Counted from the stretch's first letter, positions 44,415 through 53,346 are shown. The stretch is 64,000 nucleotides of DNA from Paenibacillus pabuli (GCF_023101145.1 NZ_CP073714.1:7440001-7504000); one strand, 5' to 3'. A program made the numbers and translations. Notes: generated by a model from the letters alone, not told the origin.

Positions 44415-44831
44415 TTATCCCTGATAAAGTTCTAATTTTTTCATGAAATTAGTCAATAATTCAGTATACTCTTCCTGATCCTCTTCATCAGCCCATTCAA
44501 TATTAGACAGGTTTCTGTTAATATCCTGGAGCAAAGATGCAAGCTGCGATAAATCTTCAAATTGATTTAATTCAATCGAATAGAGAATTTTTAATAAATG
44601 ACCATCATACATTTCCCCAGCAAGTGGATCATCTTTTAAAATTTCCAAAGCTTTTTTTATACCAAGATCCATAAAAACATTTTGAGCCAGCATTCTACTG
44701 ACATCTTCTAAGTCTATCTCATCTATTCTTTTATCGATAAGTCTATTGTACCATTGTTCCAAAGGGTACTCAGATTCTTCGGTCTGAATATTTTGATTTA
44801 GTGCGTAAATCTCTTTAATTGGCTTGTTCAT
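44415..44831 (-). CDS. CdiI_2-type contact-dependent inhibition immunity protein
   Basis: 138 residues. The segment LEDVSRMLAQNVFMDLGIKKALEILKDDPLAGEMYDGHLLKILYSI follows the pattern of contact-dependent growth inhibition immunity proteins of the CdiI_2 family (DLR..I.QN..L....P.AL..L..DPLAEG...G.LL). Its ATG directly follows the toxin stop codon (TAG then ATG), and GGAGG for it lies inside the toxin's last codons, so the two are translationally linked. It should bind and block the type-28 toxin in the cytoplasm (inference from family and position). Confidence 0.82.
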   Translation of the reverse strand: MNKPIKEIYALNQNIQTEESEYPLEQWYNRLIDKRIDEIDLEDVSRMLAQNVFMDLGIKKALEILKDDPLAGEMYDGHLLKILYSIELNQFEDLSQLASLLQDINRNLSNIEWADEEDQEEYTELLTNFMKKLELYQG

Positions 44832-45977
44832 CTACTTTATTCCTCCAAATGGCTCAAATAAATCCTCAATCTTCTTTAAATTTGTGTTTGCCTTGTCCAA
44901 AGCATTTTGCAGTGTACTTTTCAGAGAAGTCGACAGATTAGGGTTTTGTAATGAGCCTTCTAATCCTCGTTTTATTTTACTTAATCCCTTATACGAATCC
45001 TGCATCTCTTGTAAATGGTTCCAGTATCCTCCTGTTTTTTTATTTGGCACTGGATTCCCCTGTAAATCCCGTAATGTTCCCGAAAAATCCATATCAGTTA
45101 GATGCTTATCAATTATATTATCTAATGTTGTAAGGTTTCTTTGTTGTGCTCTAGAAAGGTCTTCGACAATAGGAGCATTCGGCGTTCCCTCAGTTGCCTT
45201 TCCCTCTGATTTCTCAATTTTCTTCGCACTCGGTTCAGCCTTCTTTATATTATTCTTAATTTTTGCTGCCAAAGCGGATGACGACGTTCGAAACGGTCCT
45301 GAACGTCCCGGCATGCTCCCACGAACCATCTGAATCGCCATGAATATCTGACTAAACTTCAGAGAGGTCACCATCATCTGAGCATATTTATCTGAAACAG
45401 GCTCTCCTGTATAGGGATGTATTCCATTCTGAAATGCCTTAATCTGTAGTGTGAATATATCTTCCCCAGGTGGTTCAACCTTCACACCTTGCATGCGATT
45501 TATATCCAAATGGCCTTGATCCTTCTCATACGCCTGAAGGGCAGCTTGATCGGCATCACCATTCTCGTTGACAGGCATCCATACCCACTTACCAAACATA
45601 TTAACTTGCGCCATCCGATAGCCCTTATCACCCGAATTTGAATCACCTGATGATTTGGTCATCATAGCTGCGGCACCGACTGCTCCAGTTGCACCACCCA
45701 GACTTACCAACTGAGCATCTGCATCTTGGAAGCGCGTAGCGATGTCCTTCAATTCCTTGGATGTGTTCACCATACTCTCCAGCGCTTTATCCAGTATAGG
45801 GCGTGATTGCTCAAACTCATAGTAAAACCGCTCCTGCGTCGCCCCCATCCACATCGTCTGAATGAACATGATCTGTCTCGTCAGATCACCACGTATATGC
45901 TCCAACTGTTGTCGGGCCTGATCCACCTGGTACGATACGTGATGTAGTTGCTCAGGGGTTACTTTGATTGTGCTCAT
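44832..45977 (-). CDS. WXG100-type polymorphic toxin with C-terminal type-28 toxin domain
   Basis: 381 residues. The first about 100 are a WXG100/ESX-like helical hairpin (QLHHVSYQVDQARQQLEHIRG, with the WMG turn in FIQTMWMGATQERFYYEFEQS), which targets type VII secretion. The middle (about 155-215) has the pre-toxin segment HPYTGEPVSDKYAQMMVTSLKFSQIFMAIQ. The last about 80 (RDLQGNPVPNKKTGGYWNHLQEMQDSYKGLSKIKRGLEGSL, ending KKIEDLFEPFGGI) match the polymorphic toxin type 28 domain, predicted to be an RNase. The immunity gene follows with zero gap. No secretion genes are in the window. Confidence 0.83.
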   Translation of the reverse strand: MSTIKVTPEQLHHVSYQVDQARQQLEHIRGDLTRQIMFIQTMWMGATQERFYYEFEQSRPILDKALESMVNTSKELKDIATRFQDADAQLVSLGGATGAVGAAAMMTKSSGDSNSGDKGYRMAQVNMFGKWVWMPVNENGDADQAALQAYEKDQGHLDINRMQGVKVEPPGEDIFTLQIKAFQNGIHPYTGEPVSDKYAQMMVTSLKFSQIFMAIQMVRGSMPGRSGPFRTSSSALAAKIKNNIKKAEPSAKKIEKSEGKATEGTPNAPIVEDLSRAQQRNLTTLDNIIDKHLTDMDFSGTLRDLQGNPVPNKKTGGYWNHLQEMQDSYKGLSKIKRGLEGSLQNPNLSTSLKSTLQNALDKANTNLKKIEDLFEPFGGIK

Positions 45978-46157
45978 ACGCTTCTCCGCTCATTTAAAAT
46001 ATGATTAACCCATGTTAGCAGAAGTTTTTGAAACTGACCATCCGGCTAACATCCTGATTTGACCATTTTTTAAAACATAAGCTATACTCATCATCGGTGC
46101 TATGGTCCTATATGCTTTTACCCATTTCTAAGCACTTATCACCAGTGAATAACCACA

Positions 46158-46961
46158 TTATCCTATCTCCTCCAAAAATGCCCGATAACGCCCAATCTGC
46201 TCCACTGTCGCATCTTCCCGCAACGATTCCAATAATGCCGCGCATTTTTTGAAATACCGATTCATCTCAAGCTCATCCGCTAACCTGAGTGCCTGCAAAA
46301 TGAACTCCACCGCTTTCTTTTGCCTTCCCATGTATTGTTCATATAAAGCCCGTTGATAACAGTAATGGTACATATCATCGTTGTTTGAAGAATCTATTTC
46401 TCTTCCAGTACTTTGAACCTGACGCGTAATCATATGTAAAACTCGATCAATCTGCCAACGATACCGGACCGCCGCCACCACAATCGTTCTCAGACCTTCT
46501 ATACATTCCTCTGGGTGCTCTATCAGAAAATTCACATACGCCTCTAGGAGCTCTGCATTCCCCGCATCAATCTCCAGCCCATACCGATTCAACTGTGCTC
46601 GAAACCTAAACTCCTGAACTACCTGCCTTCCGGCCTCATCCAGATCTTCAATCCACCCCAGCTCTGCATACTGGTCGATACACGCCCGCGCCTGATCCAC
46701 CTGCCCCATCTTCTGGTGAGCCATGCCCCGCATCTGGAGACTGAACCCATGATAAAAAATGAACGGACGCTCGGTATGGATATACGGTAAAGGTAAACCC
46801 CTTGCTTGATGCTCCTGCCGCTCTTCCTGGATGCACTGTACACATTGATACAACATGTCCGCCCTCTCTATCACCTTGTTCCAATTTTCAAAAGCAACAG
46901 CCATGTCCAACATTTCAACTATGATGTCCGGTTTAAGTGATTTTAGGATAGAAGTTCGCAA
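46158..46961 (-). CDS. TPR-like protein related to the C-terminal half of XRE-TPR regulators
   Basis: 267 residues of helical repeats (ERADMLYQCVQCIQEER, MRGMAHQKMGQVDQARACIDQYAELGWIED, YQRALYEQYMGRQKKAVEFILQALRLADELEMNRYFKKCAALLESL). The LKPDIIVEMLDMAVAFENWNKVIERAD start looks like the TPR half of Rgg/PlcR-like XRE-TPR regulators, but the N-terminal DNA-binding part is missing. TTG start with AAGGAGG eight bases ahead. The XRE gene next door is on the other strand and shares the control region, which holds a perfect palindrome. It may act as the sensor half of a split regulator (inference). Confidence 0.68.
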   Translation of the reverse strand: MRTSILKSLKPDIIVEMLDMAVAFENWNKVIERADMLYQCVQCIQEERQEHQARGLPLPYIHTERPFIFYHGFSLQMRGMAHQKMGQVDQARACIDQYAELGWIEDLDEAGRQVVQEFRFRAQLNRYGLEIDAGNAELLEAYVNFLIEHPEECIEGLRTIVVAAVRYRWQIDRVLHMITRQVQSTGREIDSSNNDDMYHYCYQRALYEQYMGRQKKAVEFILQALRLADELEMNRYFKKCAALLESLREDATVEQIGRYRAFLEEIG

Positions 46962-47032
46962 AAAGGAATCCTCCTTAAATATCCATTTTTATGTAATTGT
47001 ATAGAAAAATCAAAAGAAGATCAATATGAATT

Positions 47033-47046
47033 GTACTTATAAGTAC
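47033..47046. promoter_or_regulatory. Perfect palindrome between the TPR and XRE genes
   Basis: GTACTTATAAGTAC is an exact 14-bp palindrome 72 bases from the TPR start and 81 bases from the XRE start, just upstream of the XRE -35 element. XRE proteins bind such dyads, so it is a candidate operator for both genes. Confidence 0.5.
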
Positions 47047-47065
47047 TTTTATTTAAGAATACAGT

Positions 47066-47094
47066 TTGCACATATTAGTCTGTAAGGATTCTAT
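47066..47094 (+). promoter_or_regulatory. Promoter of the XRE gene
   Basis: TTGCAC (47066-47071), a 17-base spacer and TTCTAT (47089-47094), 33 bases before the start codon. A moderate sigma-A match. Confidence 0.45.
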
Positions 47095-47126
47095 GACCTC
47101 TTCTAACCTTAAGTGGAGGTGATCAA

Positions 47127-47474
47127 ATGAGTTTACCAGAGGACGTAGGAAATCGAATTCGTGAGTTAAGAAAGGCAAAAGGCTGGACTCAGGAACAACT
47201 GGCCGAAGCAGCAGGTCTTCATTACAGCTATATTGGTGGAGTTGAACGGGGAGATCGTAACATTTCTTTGGAGACACTTGAGAAAATAATTAATGGATTA
47301 CAGGTCACTGCTGAAGAAATCTTTAAATTTAACGAAGACTCCGAGTACAAGAGGGCTCTAGATGAACATATAACATTAATAAGTGGTAAAAGTTCAGATG
47401 AAATCGCATCATTAACGAAAATCAATAAAGAGATTCTTACTACTATAGAAAAACTACAAAAAGGTTCCGATTAA
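47127..47474 (+). CDS. XRE family helix-turn-helix regulator
   Basis: 115 residues. Residues about 8-65 form a Cro/CI-type HTH: IRELRKAKGWTQEQLAEAAGLHYSYIGGVERGDRNISLETLEKIINGL. The rest is a short helical tail (SSDEIASLTKINKEILTTIEKL) probably for dimerisation. GGAGG precedes the ATG with good spacing. It lies divergent from the TPR gene and near the toxin-immunity pair; the SinR/immunity-type repressor role is possible but not shown. Confidence 0.88.
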   Translation: MSLPEDVGNRIRELRKAKGWTQEQLAEAAGLHYSYIGGVERGDRNISLETLEKIINGLQVTAEEIFKFNEDSEYKRALDEHITLISGKSSDEIASLTKINKEILTTIEKLQKGSD

Positions 47475-47493
47475 ACACATCAGCATCGAAATC

Positions 47494-47527
47494 AAAAAGA
47501 GTGGAGTACACCTCTCACTCTTTCTTA
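47494..47527. terminator. Terminator between the XRE and diguanylate cyclase genes
   Basis: AAAGAGTGGAG (47496-47506) pairs with CTCTCACTCTTT (47512-47523) with one mismatch; A- and T-rich flanks suit both directions. Confidence 0.75.
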
Positions 47528-47538
47528 ATTTCATGAAT

Positions 47539-49236
47539 TTATACAACTCCCCGCTCAAACTCCGCAAACTCAATCCGATTACGCCCATTCTGCTTCGCCT
47601 GATACAACGCCTTATCCACCGCAGCGAACAGCTGAATCAGATACCCCTCTGGATTATCCGGTACATGCTCCAATTCAAAATCCTCAATGGACAGAATGCC
47701 TATACTAATCGTAATGGACACCTGGTCGATCTCGTGATCGACAGCAATGCGGTTGGACTCCACCGATAATCTCACGCGTTCTGCAATTTGATTAGCCACG
47801 TCATGCTCCGTATGCGGAAGGTAGACCATGAATTCTTCACCGCCATATCGCGTTAGAATATCGGTACTCCGAATGGACTCTTTCACAGCCTGAGCCGTGC
47901 GTTGCAGCACTTCATCCCCGATGACATGTCCGTAGCGATCATTGATCGCTTTGAAGTGGTCGATGTCGAGCAGTATGAGTGAAAATGGCATTTTATATTG
48001 AATATTGGTGATGACCTCGTGATTCAGGTGTTGGGTTAGATAACGACGGTTGTAGCAGTTCGTCAGACTGTCCGTGAGGGCGAGTTCTTCCAGCTTGCGA
48101 TTGGCCTCGGACAACTCCAGACGAATGCGATCCAGGGCATGATTACGCTCCTGAAGCGTCTCGTTCTGCCGATTCATTTCTTTTACATAGAAACGCTCTT
48201 GAGAGACATCCTGGAATGTAAGGATATGACCAATGGGCGCGCGAGCAGCATCAACAATCGGAGAGGATTGCATAATGTAGTGGCGGATGCTGTTGTCCCG
48301 CTCCAAGATGACTTCAATTTGTGACAAAGTATTGTTCTCTTGCTTATACGCCTCCAGAAACTTCTGACGGCTGCCCTCTACGCGAACAGAACCCAGAAAT
48401 GCTTCCATATCAAAAGAATCCCCCACATGCAGATCCATAAAGGATCGGGAGGCTTTGTTCAATTCAATAATCATCTCATTCTCATCCAATACAAGGATGC
48501 CGTAAGGAATGGTATTGATCACATCTTCATGAGCGATGGAAACCAGATCGAACACATTATATCTTTTAATGACATAGACAAAAAAGAGGTCAGACAGGAA
48601 AATCCCCAGCGAAGTCAATCCGGGAATGATGAACGGTATATATGCTCTTAGTACCACATTAAGCAGAGCATCAATTGTTGCAAAAACAGCCAGCACGAAT
48701 ATGCCCCATAGTGTAACTTTCACCTGGTTTTTAATCATGGAGGACGTTCGAGAAGAATAAAGTGCCCGGAATAAAATAAAGAGGGACGTTACAAAGTAAC
48801 TCACAAGAATAACCATGACCACCCAGAACCAAGGCCCGTATGACCGCTCAACGTAACCGCCTTCCAGCGGAGTTACAAACCAGTTCCACGGGTTCAGGGT
48901 TACACCGACGGCACCAATAATCGCGGGGATGAACAGCAGGAAGGATTTTTTATGACCTAATTGCTCTCCCTCACCGGTAATGAAGATGGTCAGCAGCAGC
49001 CAACCGCTCCCAAGTAAAGAAACGGCGACAAAAGATAACGTAACATAGAACAACTGCAAGCCAGGATCATGCGTCAACGTACTCGCAAATTGACAGAATG
49101 GCCAAAGCATCATCAACCCATGAAACAAGAAGTAAACCTTATGTAAATTCGTAATTCTAACCGTAGCAAAAACATATACGTATACACCAGACAATAGGAC
49201 GAATAGAAAGAGATCATACCATACTAATGGGCTCAC
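47539..49236 (-). CDS. Membrane diguanylate cyclase with PAS domain
   Basis: 565 residues from a GTG start (AAAGGAG seven bases ahead; a longer frame from TTG has no site). Residues about 1-205 form a seven- to eight-helix membrane sensor of the histidine kinase N-terminal 7TM type. Residues about 215-330 are a PAS domain (AHEDVINTIPYGILVLDENEMIIELNKA). A coiled linker precedes a GGDEF domain with an intact active site RYGGEEFMVYLPH near 460 and NCYNRRYLTQHLNHEV before it. It should make cyclic di-GMP. No RxxD inhibitory site was confirmed. Confidence 0.92.
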   Translation of the reverse strand: MSPLVWYDLFLFVLLSGVYVYVFATVRITNLHKVYFLFHGLMMLWPFCQFASTLTHDPGLQLFYVTLSFVAVSLLGSGWLLLTIFITGEGEQLGHKKSFLLFIPAIIGAVGVTLNPWNWFVTPLEGGYVERSYGPWFWVVMVILVSYFVTSLFILFRALYSSRTSSMIKNQVKVTLWGIFVLAVFATIDALLNVVLRAYIPFIIPGLTSLGIFLSDLFFVYVIKRYNVFDLVSIAHEDVINTIPYGILVLDENEMIIELNKASRSFMDLHVGDSFDMEAFLGSVRVEGSRQKFLEAYKQENNTLSQIEVILERDNSIRHYIMQSSPIVDAARAPIGHILTFQDVSQERFYVKEMNRQNETLQERNHALDRIRLELSEANRKLEELALTDSLTNCYNRRYLTQHLNHEVITNIQYKMPFSLILLDIDHFKAINDRYGHVIGDEVLQRTAQAVKESIRSTDILTRYGGEEFMVYLPHTEHDVANQIAERVRLSVESNRIAVDHEIDQVSITISIGILSIEDFELEHVPDNPEGYLIQLFAAVDKALYQAKQNGRNRIEFAEFERGVV

Positions 49237-49568
49237 AAATCTTCTCCTTTTTGCATGCGACAATGAAGATAATATTGAACTGGATTATTTCTTAACGCTA
49301 ATGTGAATCTTCCTAAACCTATAAAAGAAATTCCTACACGATTTCTATTGGTTAATTTAACCACATCTTATCACACCGCTAATGGGGTTAGTAGACCATA
49401 CAATGGCAATCTAGCCAACCTCTGATTGAATTTTGCGCTATTTTTGCGTTTTTGTGAATGAATTTGAAGGTTTGTATGCAAACCGGGAGGAAAGAAGGCC
49501 TTGTTAGCTGTCGTAAAGAGGCAAGGAGGCACATATGTAGAGCCCTCCGTCACCGGACGGCCCTCTCC
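49237..49568. other. 332-base gap between the diguanylate cyclase and acetyltransferase genes
   Basis: Carries the cyclase promoter region and the 3' side of the acetyltransferase gene. A short CCGTC-ACCG-GACGG hairpin near 49549-49561 lies next to the acetyltransferase stop; it has no T-run. No gene is seen. Confidence 0.5.
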
Positions 49569-50342
49569 TTATTCATATACAGTAGCCAAAGGCAAATTGT
49601 CGGAGAACAAATCGGGATTATCTTGGAGCATGTCCGTAATGACTTCCGTCAACAAGGCTGCATCACACACTCTGACGACCGCATCGCCAAGCTGCCCCTT
49701 GTGCATCGCACCTTTACGTACAAGAACGTCATCCACTTTCCAAAAATGCTCCGACCACGACAATCCGCAATGTCTGCGGGAAGGCACCGAAATTTCGGTT
49801 CCATCGGGTAAAACCGTGCGTAACATCTCATGCCCCTCGGTTAATCTGCCCGGGATGTCCACCCATTCTTCGATGCCATGGATAAACGTGTTCCGTTTCA
49901 AATCAACGCCGACCAACAGGATGGTGGCCTTCCGATCAAGCAGCTTCCCCCAGGCCGAGCCTCTCGCACAAGGTGTATCGAAAAGATGATCATCCTTCGT
50001 AAATGCTTCGGCGTCGTGTCCCAGAGCAGCTACCGAATGCGTAGGGTGCCAAGAACGTACTACTTCAGGTCGTTTGCGAAACAGCTCAGGCAGAATACCG
50101 ACGCAGCATGGTGAGGATTCCACGTGGAACATCGGATTGTCGGCATTGATTGTGGACCATGTATGCGTTGGCAGCACCAGCAGCCCGCCCTTCATATACT
50201 CGGTCAATGCATCCAGCACCGTATCCGCGCCGCCTTCGACTTCGCCCATGCTTTTCATGGAAGCGTGAACGAGCAGCGTTCCCTGGTCGTCAATGCCGAG
50301 CTGGCGCAGTTGGTGAAGCAAACTTTCTTGGGTATGTATCAT
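49569..50342 (-). CDS. AAC(3)/YokD family N-acetyltransferase
   Basis: 257 residues. LLVHASMKSMGEVEGGADTVLDAL near the start, then LVLPTHTWS, HPTHSVAALG, and HGIEEWVDIPGR are the landmarks of the antibiotic_NAT fold (aminoglycoside 3-N-acetyltransferase and B. subtilis YokD). Whether it modifies an aminoglycoside is not shown; many chromosomal members have no resistance activity. ATG 50342 has AGGAGG nine bases ahead; the longer frame does not. Single gene. Confidence 0.87.
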   Translation of the reverse strand: MIHTQESLLHQLRQLGIDDQGTLLVHASMKSMGEVEGGADTVLDALTEYMKGGLLVLPTHTWSTINADNPMFHVESSPCCVGILPELFRKRPEVVRSWHPTHSVAALGHDAEAFTKDDHLFDTPCARGSAWGKLLDRKATILLVGVDLKRNTFIHGIEEWVDIPGRLTEGHEMLRTVLPDGTEISVPSRRHCGLSWSEHFWKVDDVLVRKGAMHKGQLGDAVVRVCDAALLTEVITDMLQDNPDLFSDNLPLATVYE

Positions 50343-50543
50343 AATGAATAACCTCCTTTGGGCTATTATAGCAAAATAGAGCGTAAACGACGGTACATCG
50401 TTATCCTGTGATACCAAGTTTAATGTCTGCGATTATATAACATAAATTTAACTTAAATCATAAATAATGTTAATTCTGTGTCACTCATATGTTTATTTGC
50501 TCTGATATAATTTCTGCCAGGTAGACGAAAGGAGATTATAGGG

Positions 50544-51284
50544 TTGAAAAAAGAGCTTGGTGTATTGATCGTGTTGAGTGTCGTTTTGCTTTCAGGATGT
50601 GGATCAGATAAGCCCACAGCGCTTCCGCAAGGTTCGGGTGAATCTCCCAGTAAACAAGTAACAACACAGCCAGTGCAAGGTACGGATGAAAAATTGCTAG
50701 GATCTTCAGAGGATGAAAAAGTAAAATTTTATAAACAAACCGACGGGGCAACACTGGACATTAACGGTAATAAAAAAGACTTTTCTTGGAATGTCCCTGT
50801 TGATACTGGAACTGCCCCGCAGGTATTTTATACGGATGTTACAGGCGATGGAAAAGAAGAGGCTGTAATTATTATCCAGACTGGGCGAGGAACAGGTTTA
50901 AACAATTATGATATCCATGTCGTTAGCGCCGAGGACCTATCCGAAATTAAAGTACAAAGTTATGAGAAGATTGTTGCTGATCAGATTGAGACGCATGTTG
51001 CTAAAAAGGACGACGGTACATTAGCGATCTCCGTTAAAGCACAAGGAAAAGAATATGATTTCAATTATGGGTTTGATCCAGCGCCGGATTACAAGCAAGA
51101 CAGCCTTGCTTTTGGTGGTGTATATATTTATTCATTGGAGAATCAAAAAATAAAGTTGAATCTTGGAGGATCTGTAGGTGTGTCTCCCACATATGTATGT
51201 GATTTCAATATCACATATAAATTCGATAGTGCCAAGAAGGAATTTGTTGCAGATCAAATTGAAGTAGTACCTATTGAAAAATAG
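50544..51284 (+). CDS. Putative lipoprotein with VCBS/FG-GAP-like repeat
   Basis: 246 residues. TTG start with AAAGGAG nine bases ahead; signal VLIVLSVVLLSGC with lipobox LSGC. After a Ser/Thr-rich linker there is a VFYTDVTGDGKEEAVIII segment, a calcium-loop-like FG-GAP/VCBS pattern, then beta-rich sequence (EYDFNYGFDPAPDYKQDSLAFGGVY). Function unknown, outside of membrane. Single gene with its own terminator. Confidence 0.75.
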   Translation: MKKELGVLIVLSVVLLSGCGSDKPTALPQGSGESPSKQVTTQPVQGTDEKLLGSSEDEKVKFYKQTDGATLDINGNKKDFSWNVPVDTGTAPQVFYTDVTGDGKEEAVIIIQTGRGTGLNNYDIHVVSAEDLSEIKVQSYEKIVADQIETHVAKKDDGTLAISVKAQGKEYDFNYGFDPAPDYKQDSLAFGGVYIYSLENQKIKLNLGGSVGVSPTYVCDFNITYKFDSAKKEFVADQIEVVPIEK

Positions 51285-51287
51285 AAA

Positions 51288-51325
51288 AAGTTTGTCCCAA
51301 AAAGTCTTTGGGCAAGTTTTTTTTG
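51288..51325 (+). terminator. Terminator of the 50544 lipoprotein gene
   Basis: TTTGTCCCAAA / TTTGGGCAAG stem with a bulge, followed by TTTTTTTT. Confidence 0.8.
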
Positions 51326-51544
51326 TTGATCTTACTGACTGGTATAATTGAAGAACATGTGTGGACCCTTTAGGATTTTAGAAGGGACAACCACCCACAA
51401 TCGCGTCCGTAAAGCTGATCTCTTGAAGTTTATGGATCACCGGCGTCTCATGATATAAAGAGCGATGATCGGCGGGTACTTGTAGTAAGAAGGATTTTAG
51501 CTTTGGTGCCCCATTTCAGGTCACAGACCCAGCGTCTCACAGCA

Positions 51545-51573
51545 AGACAAAATGGCCGGGGAACCCCCCGGCT
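51545..51573 (-). terminator. Terminator of the ara operon
   Basis: On the minus strand GCCGGGG / CCCCGGC with a 4-base loop, then CATTTTG. It follows araA by about 50 bases. Confidence 0.65.
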
Positions 51574-51623
51574 CTAAGGAAAGAATTTTTATGAGTTCAT
51601 GAATGAGTCCATGAAATTCAAAA

Positions 51624-53048
51624 CTATTTAATCACAACATATTCCAGGTTCACCAATTTTGCATAGGTCACGATCTGGTCTGTGGTCAGGTTCAAAGAAA
51701 CTACGGTATGGTGACCGCCGCCATTCTCGATCCAGGCTCTGACCCCGTCCTGGAAGTTCGGCTTCACATTCCAAAGTACACGAGCTACTGGCAACTTAGG
51801 CGCTGGGACCGTTGGCTCGAATGCAGATACTTCATTGATCAACAGTTTGTAATGCGTACCGAAGTCTGCCATGGAAACCACGACACCTTCTCCTGCTTTA
51901 CCATCAAATACGAGACGTGCAGGATCTTCACGATCGCCAATACCCAGTGGGGACACGATGATTTTCGGTTTGTTGCTGGCGAGTGTCGGGTCTACTTCAA
52001 GCATGTGGGATTGAAGGATAGCTTCTTGACCAGCCGCCATCTCGTACGTGTAATCCTCCATGAAGCCTGTATTTTCGTTATGGGCCATAACTTTGAGCAG
52101 GCGGTCGAGTGCAGCCGTTTTCCAGTCACCCTCCCCAGCAAATCCGTACCCTTGAGCCATCAGGCGTTGCACAGCGAGACCCGGAAGCTGCTTCATGCCA
52201 TGCAGATCTTCGAAGTTGGTAGTGAAGGCACTGTATCCACCTTCGTCCAGGAAACGTTTGATCGCAATTTCATAACTTGCTTGTACACGTACGCTAGCTT
52301 CCCATGCTTCTTTGCTGTTCGTGCCATAATCGAATTCGTACAGATCTGCATACTGAGCGATCAAATCATCGATTTCTTGCTCCGTTACGGCATTCACATA
52401 TTGCACGAGGTCGCCAATACCGAAATAATCAACTGTCCATCCGAATTGGATCTGTGCTTCCACTTTATCCCCTTCGGTCACGCCTACGTTGCGCATGTTG
52501 TCGCCAAAACGAGCCACCTTGATGTTGAAGCTTTCGTTATAAGCTACCGCTACGTCCATCCAATCCGCAACCTGCTGCTGCACTTCTGGGCGCTCCCAGT
52601 AGCCAACAACGATTTTATTTTGTTTTTTCAGACGAGCATTGATGAAGCCATATTCGCGGTCACCATGTGCCGCTTGGTTCAGGTTCATAAAGTCCATGTC
52701 GATGGTCGCCCATGGAATGCTTTCATTGAATTGTGTCGCGAGATGAAGCAACGGTTTTTGCAGCAATTTCGTCCCCCGAATCCACATTTTTGCTGGCGAG
52801 AACGTATGCATCCAAGTGATCACACCTGCCACTTCGTCGCGGTAGTTCACTTCTTTCATAATGCTCGTGATTTTATCTGCGCTTACCGCCAAATCCTGCA
52901 ATACGAGCGGGTACGGCAGAACGCCGCTTGCATTGAGGGCATCCGTGATTTTCTGTGCGTTGGCTTTAACCTCACCCAGTGCTTCTTCCCCGTACAGATG
53001 CTGCGAACCTACGACGAACCAAAACTGTTTCGCTGCTGTTGCTGACAT
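51624..53048 (-). CDS. araA: L-arabinose isomerase
   Basis: 474 residues, the expected length. The start FWFVVGSQHLYGEEAL is diagnostic, followed by GVITWMHTFSPAKMWIRG, LLHLATQFN, and WGFAGEGDWKTAALDRLLKVM with the metal-ligand Glu residues, and the GGGHHTV end. It converts L-arabinose to L-ribulose in the cytoplasm. It is the last gene of the araB-araD-araA set, separated from araD by an unusual 298-base gap. AGAGGATG lies before the ATG. Confidence 0.96.
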   Translation of the reverse strand: MSATAAKQFWFVVGSQHLYGEEALGEVKANAQKITDALNASGVLPYPLVLQDLAVSADKITSIMKEVNYRDEVAGVITWMHTFSPAKMWIRGTKLLQKPLLHLATQFNESIPWATIDMDFMNLNQAAHGDREYGFINARLKKQNKIVVGYWERPEVQQQVADWMDVAVAYNESFNIKVARFGDNMRNVGVTEGDKVEAQIQFGWTVDYFGIGDLVQYVNAVTEQEIDDLIAQYADLYEFDYGTNSKEAWEASVRVQASYEIAIKRFLDEGGYSAFTTNFEDLHGMKQLPGLAVQRLMAQGYGFAGEGDWKTAALDRLLKVMAHNENTGFMEDYTYEMAAGQEAILQSHMLEVDPTLASNKPKIIVSPLGIGDREDPARLVFDGKAGEGVVVSMADFGTHYKLLINEVSAFEPTVPAPKLPVARVLWNVKPNFQDGVRAWIENGGGHHTVVSLNLTTDQIVTYAKLVNLEYVVIK

Positions 53049-53212
53049 GTAATCATCCTCTTTTCAGTTTTATAGTTGAACAAATGGGTTTACACTTGCC
53101 ACTCCAATTACAGTACCATCTTCCGATCGCTGGTTATTTCCCGGATTTCTTTAATCAATTTTAATAAGGATGATATCCGTTGATAAAGGCGAAGTATACC
53201 CTTCCGAAGTAG

Positions 53213-53231
53213 CTTTCTTGCAGAAAGCTTT
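53213..53231. other. Hairpin in the araD-araA gap
   Basis: AGCTTTCT (53213-53220), loop TGC, AGAAAGCT (53224-53231): a perfect 8-bp stem inside the 298-base gap. On the minus strand (operon direction) no T-run follows, so it may be an RNA stability or processing site rather than a terminator. Confidence 0.45.
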
Positions 53232-53346
53232 TAGCTCCGCTTCTCCAGATTGGTTCTGCACTCTCCGTTATCGTGTAAATCTTAAATCCTAATATAGATC
53301 ACTCAGTAACCAGAACAATCTTCAATTCGCTGTTTTCCTGCTCATA

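Larger units (their letters stand above)
51285..51623. other. 339-base gap between the lipoprotein and araA
   Basis: Holds the lipoprotein terminator (51288-51325), the araA terminator (51545-51573), and between them about 220 bases with a TATAAT-type hexamer near 51343-51348 and a 33-codon open frame at 51357-51458 (MCGPFRILEG...) that lacks a ribosome site. It may be the remnant of a gene or a small transcript; I cannot support more. Confidence 0.4.

Noticed and set aside
49569..50342. Aminoglycoside resistance gene
   Set aside because: It belongs to the AAC(3)/YokD fold family, but a chromosomal setting and family membership alone do not show resistance.
51355..51600. 6S RNA, RNase P RNA or SRP RNA in the gap before araA
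   Set aside because: No conserved core of any of these was found; only a weak -10-like hexamer is present.
51708..53045. 445-codon open frame on the plus strand across araA
   Set aside because: It is antisense to a secure araA gene, and its product is rich in Cys, His and Phe as expected of a complement frame.
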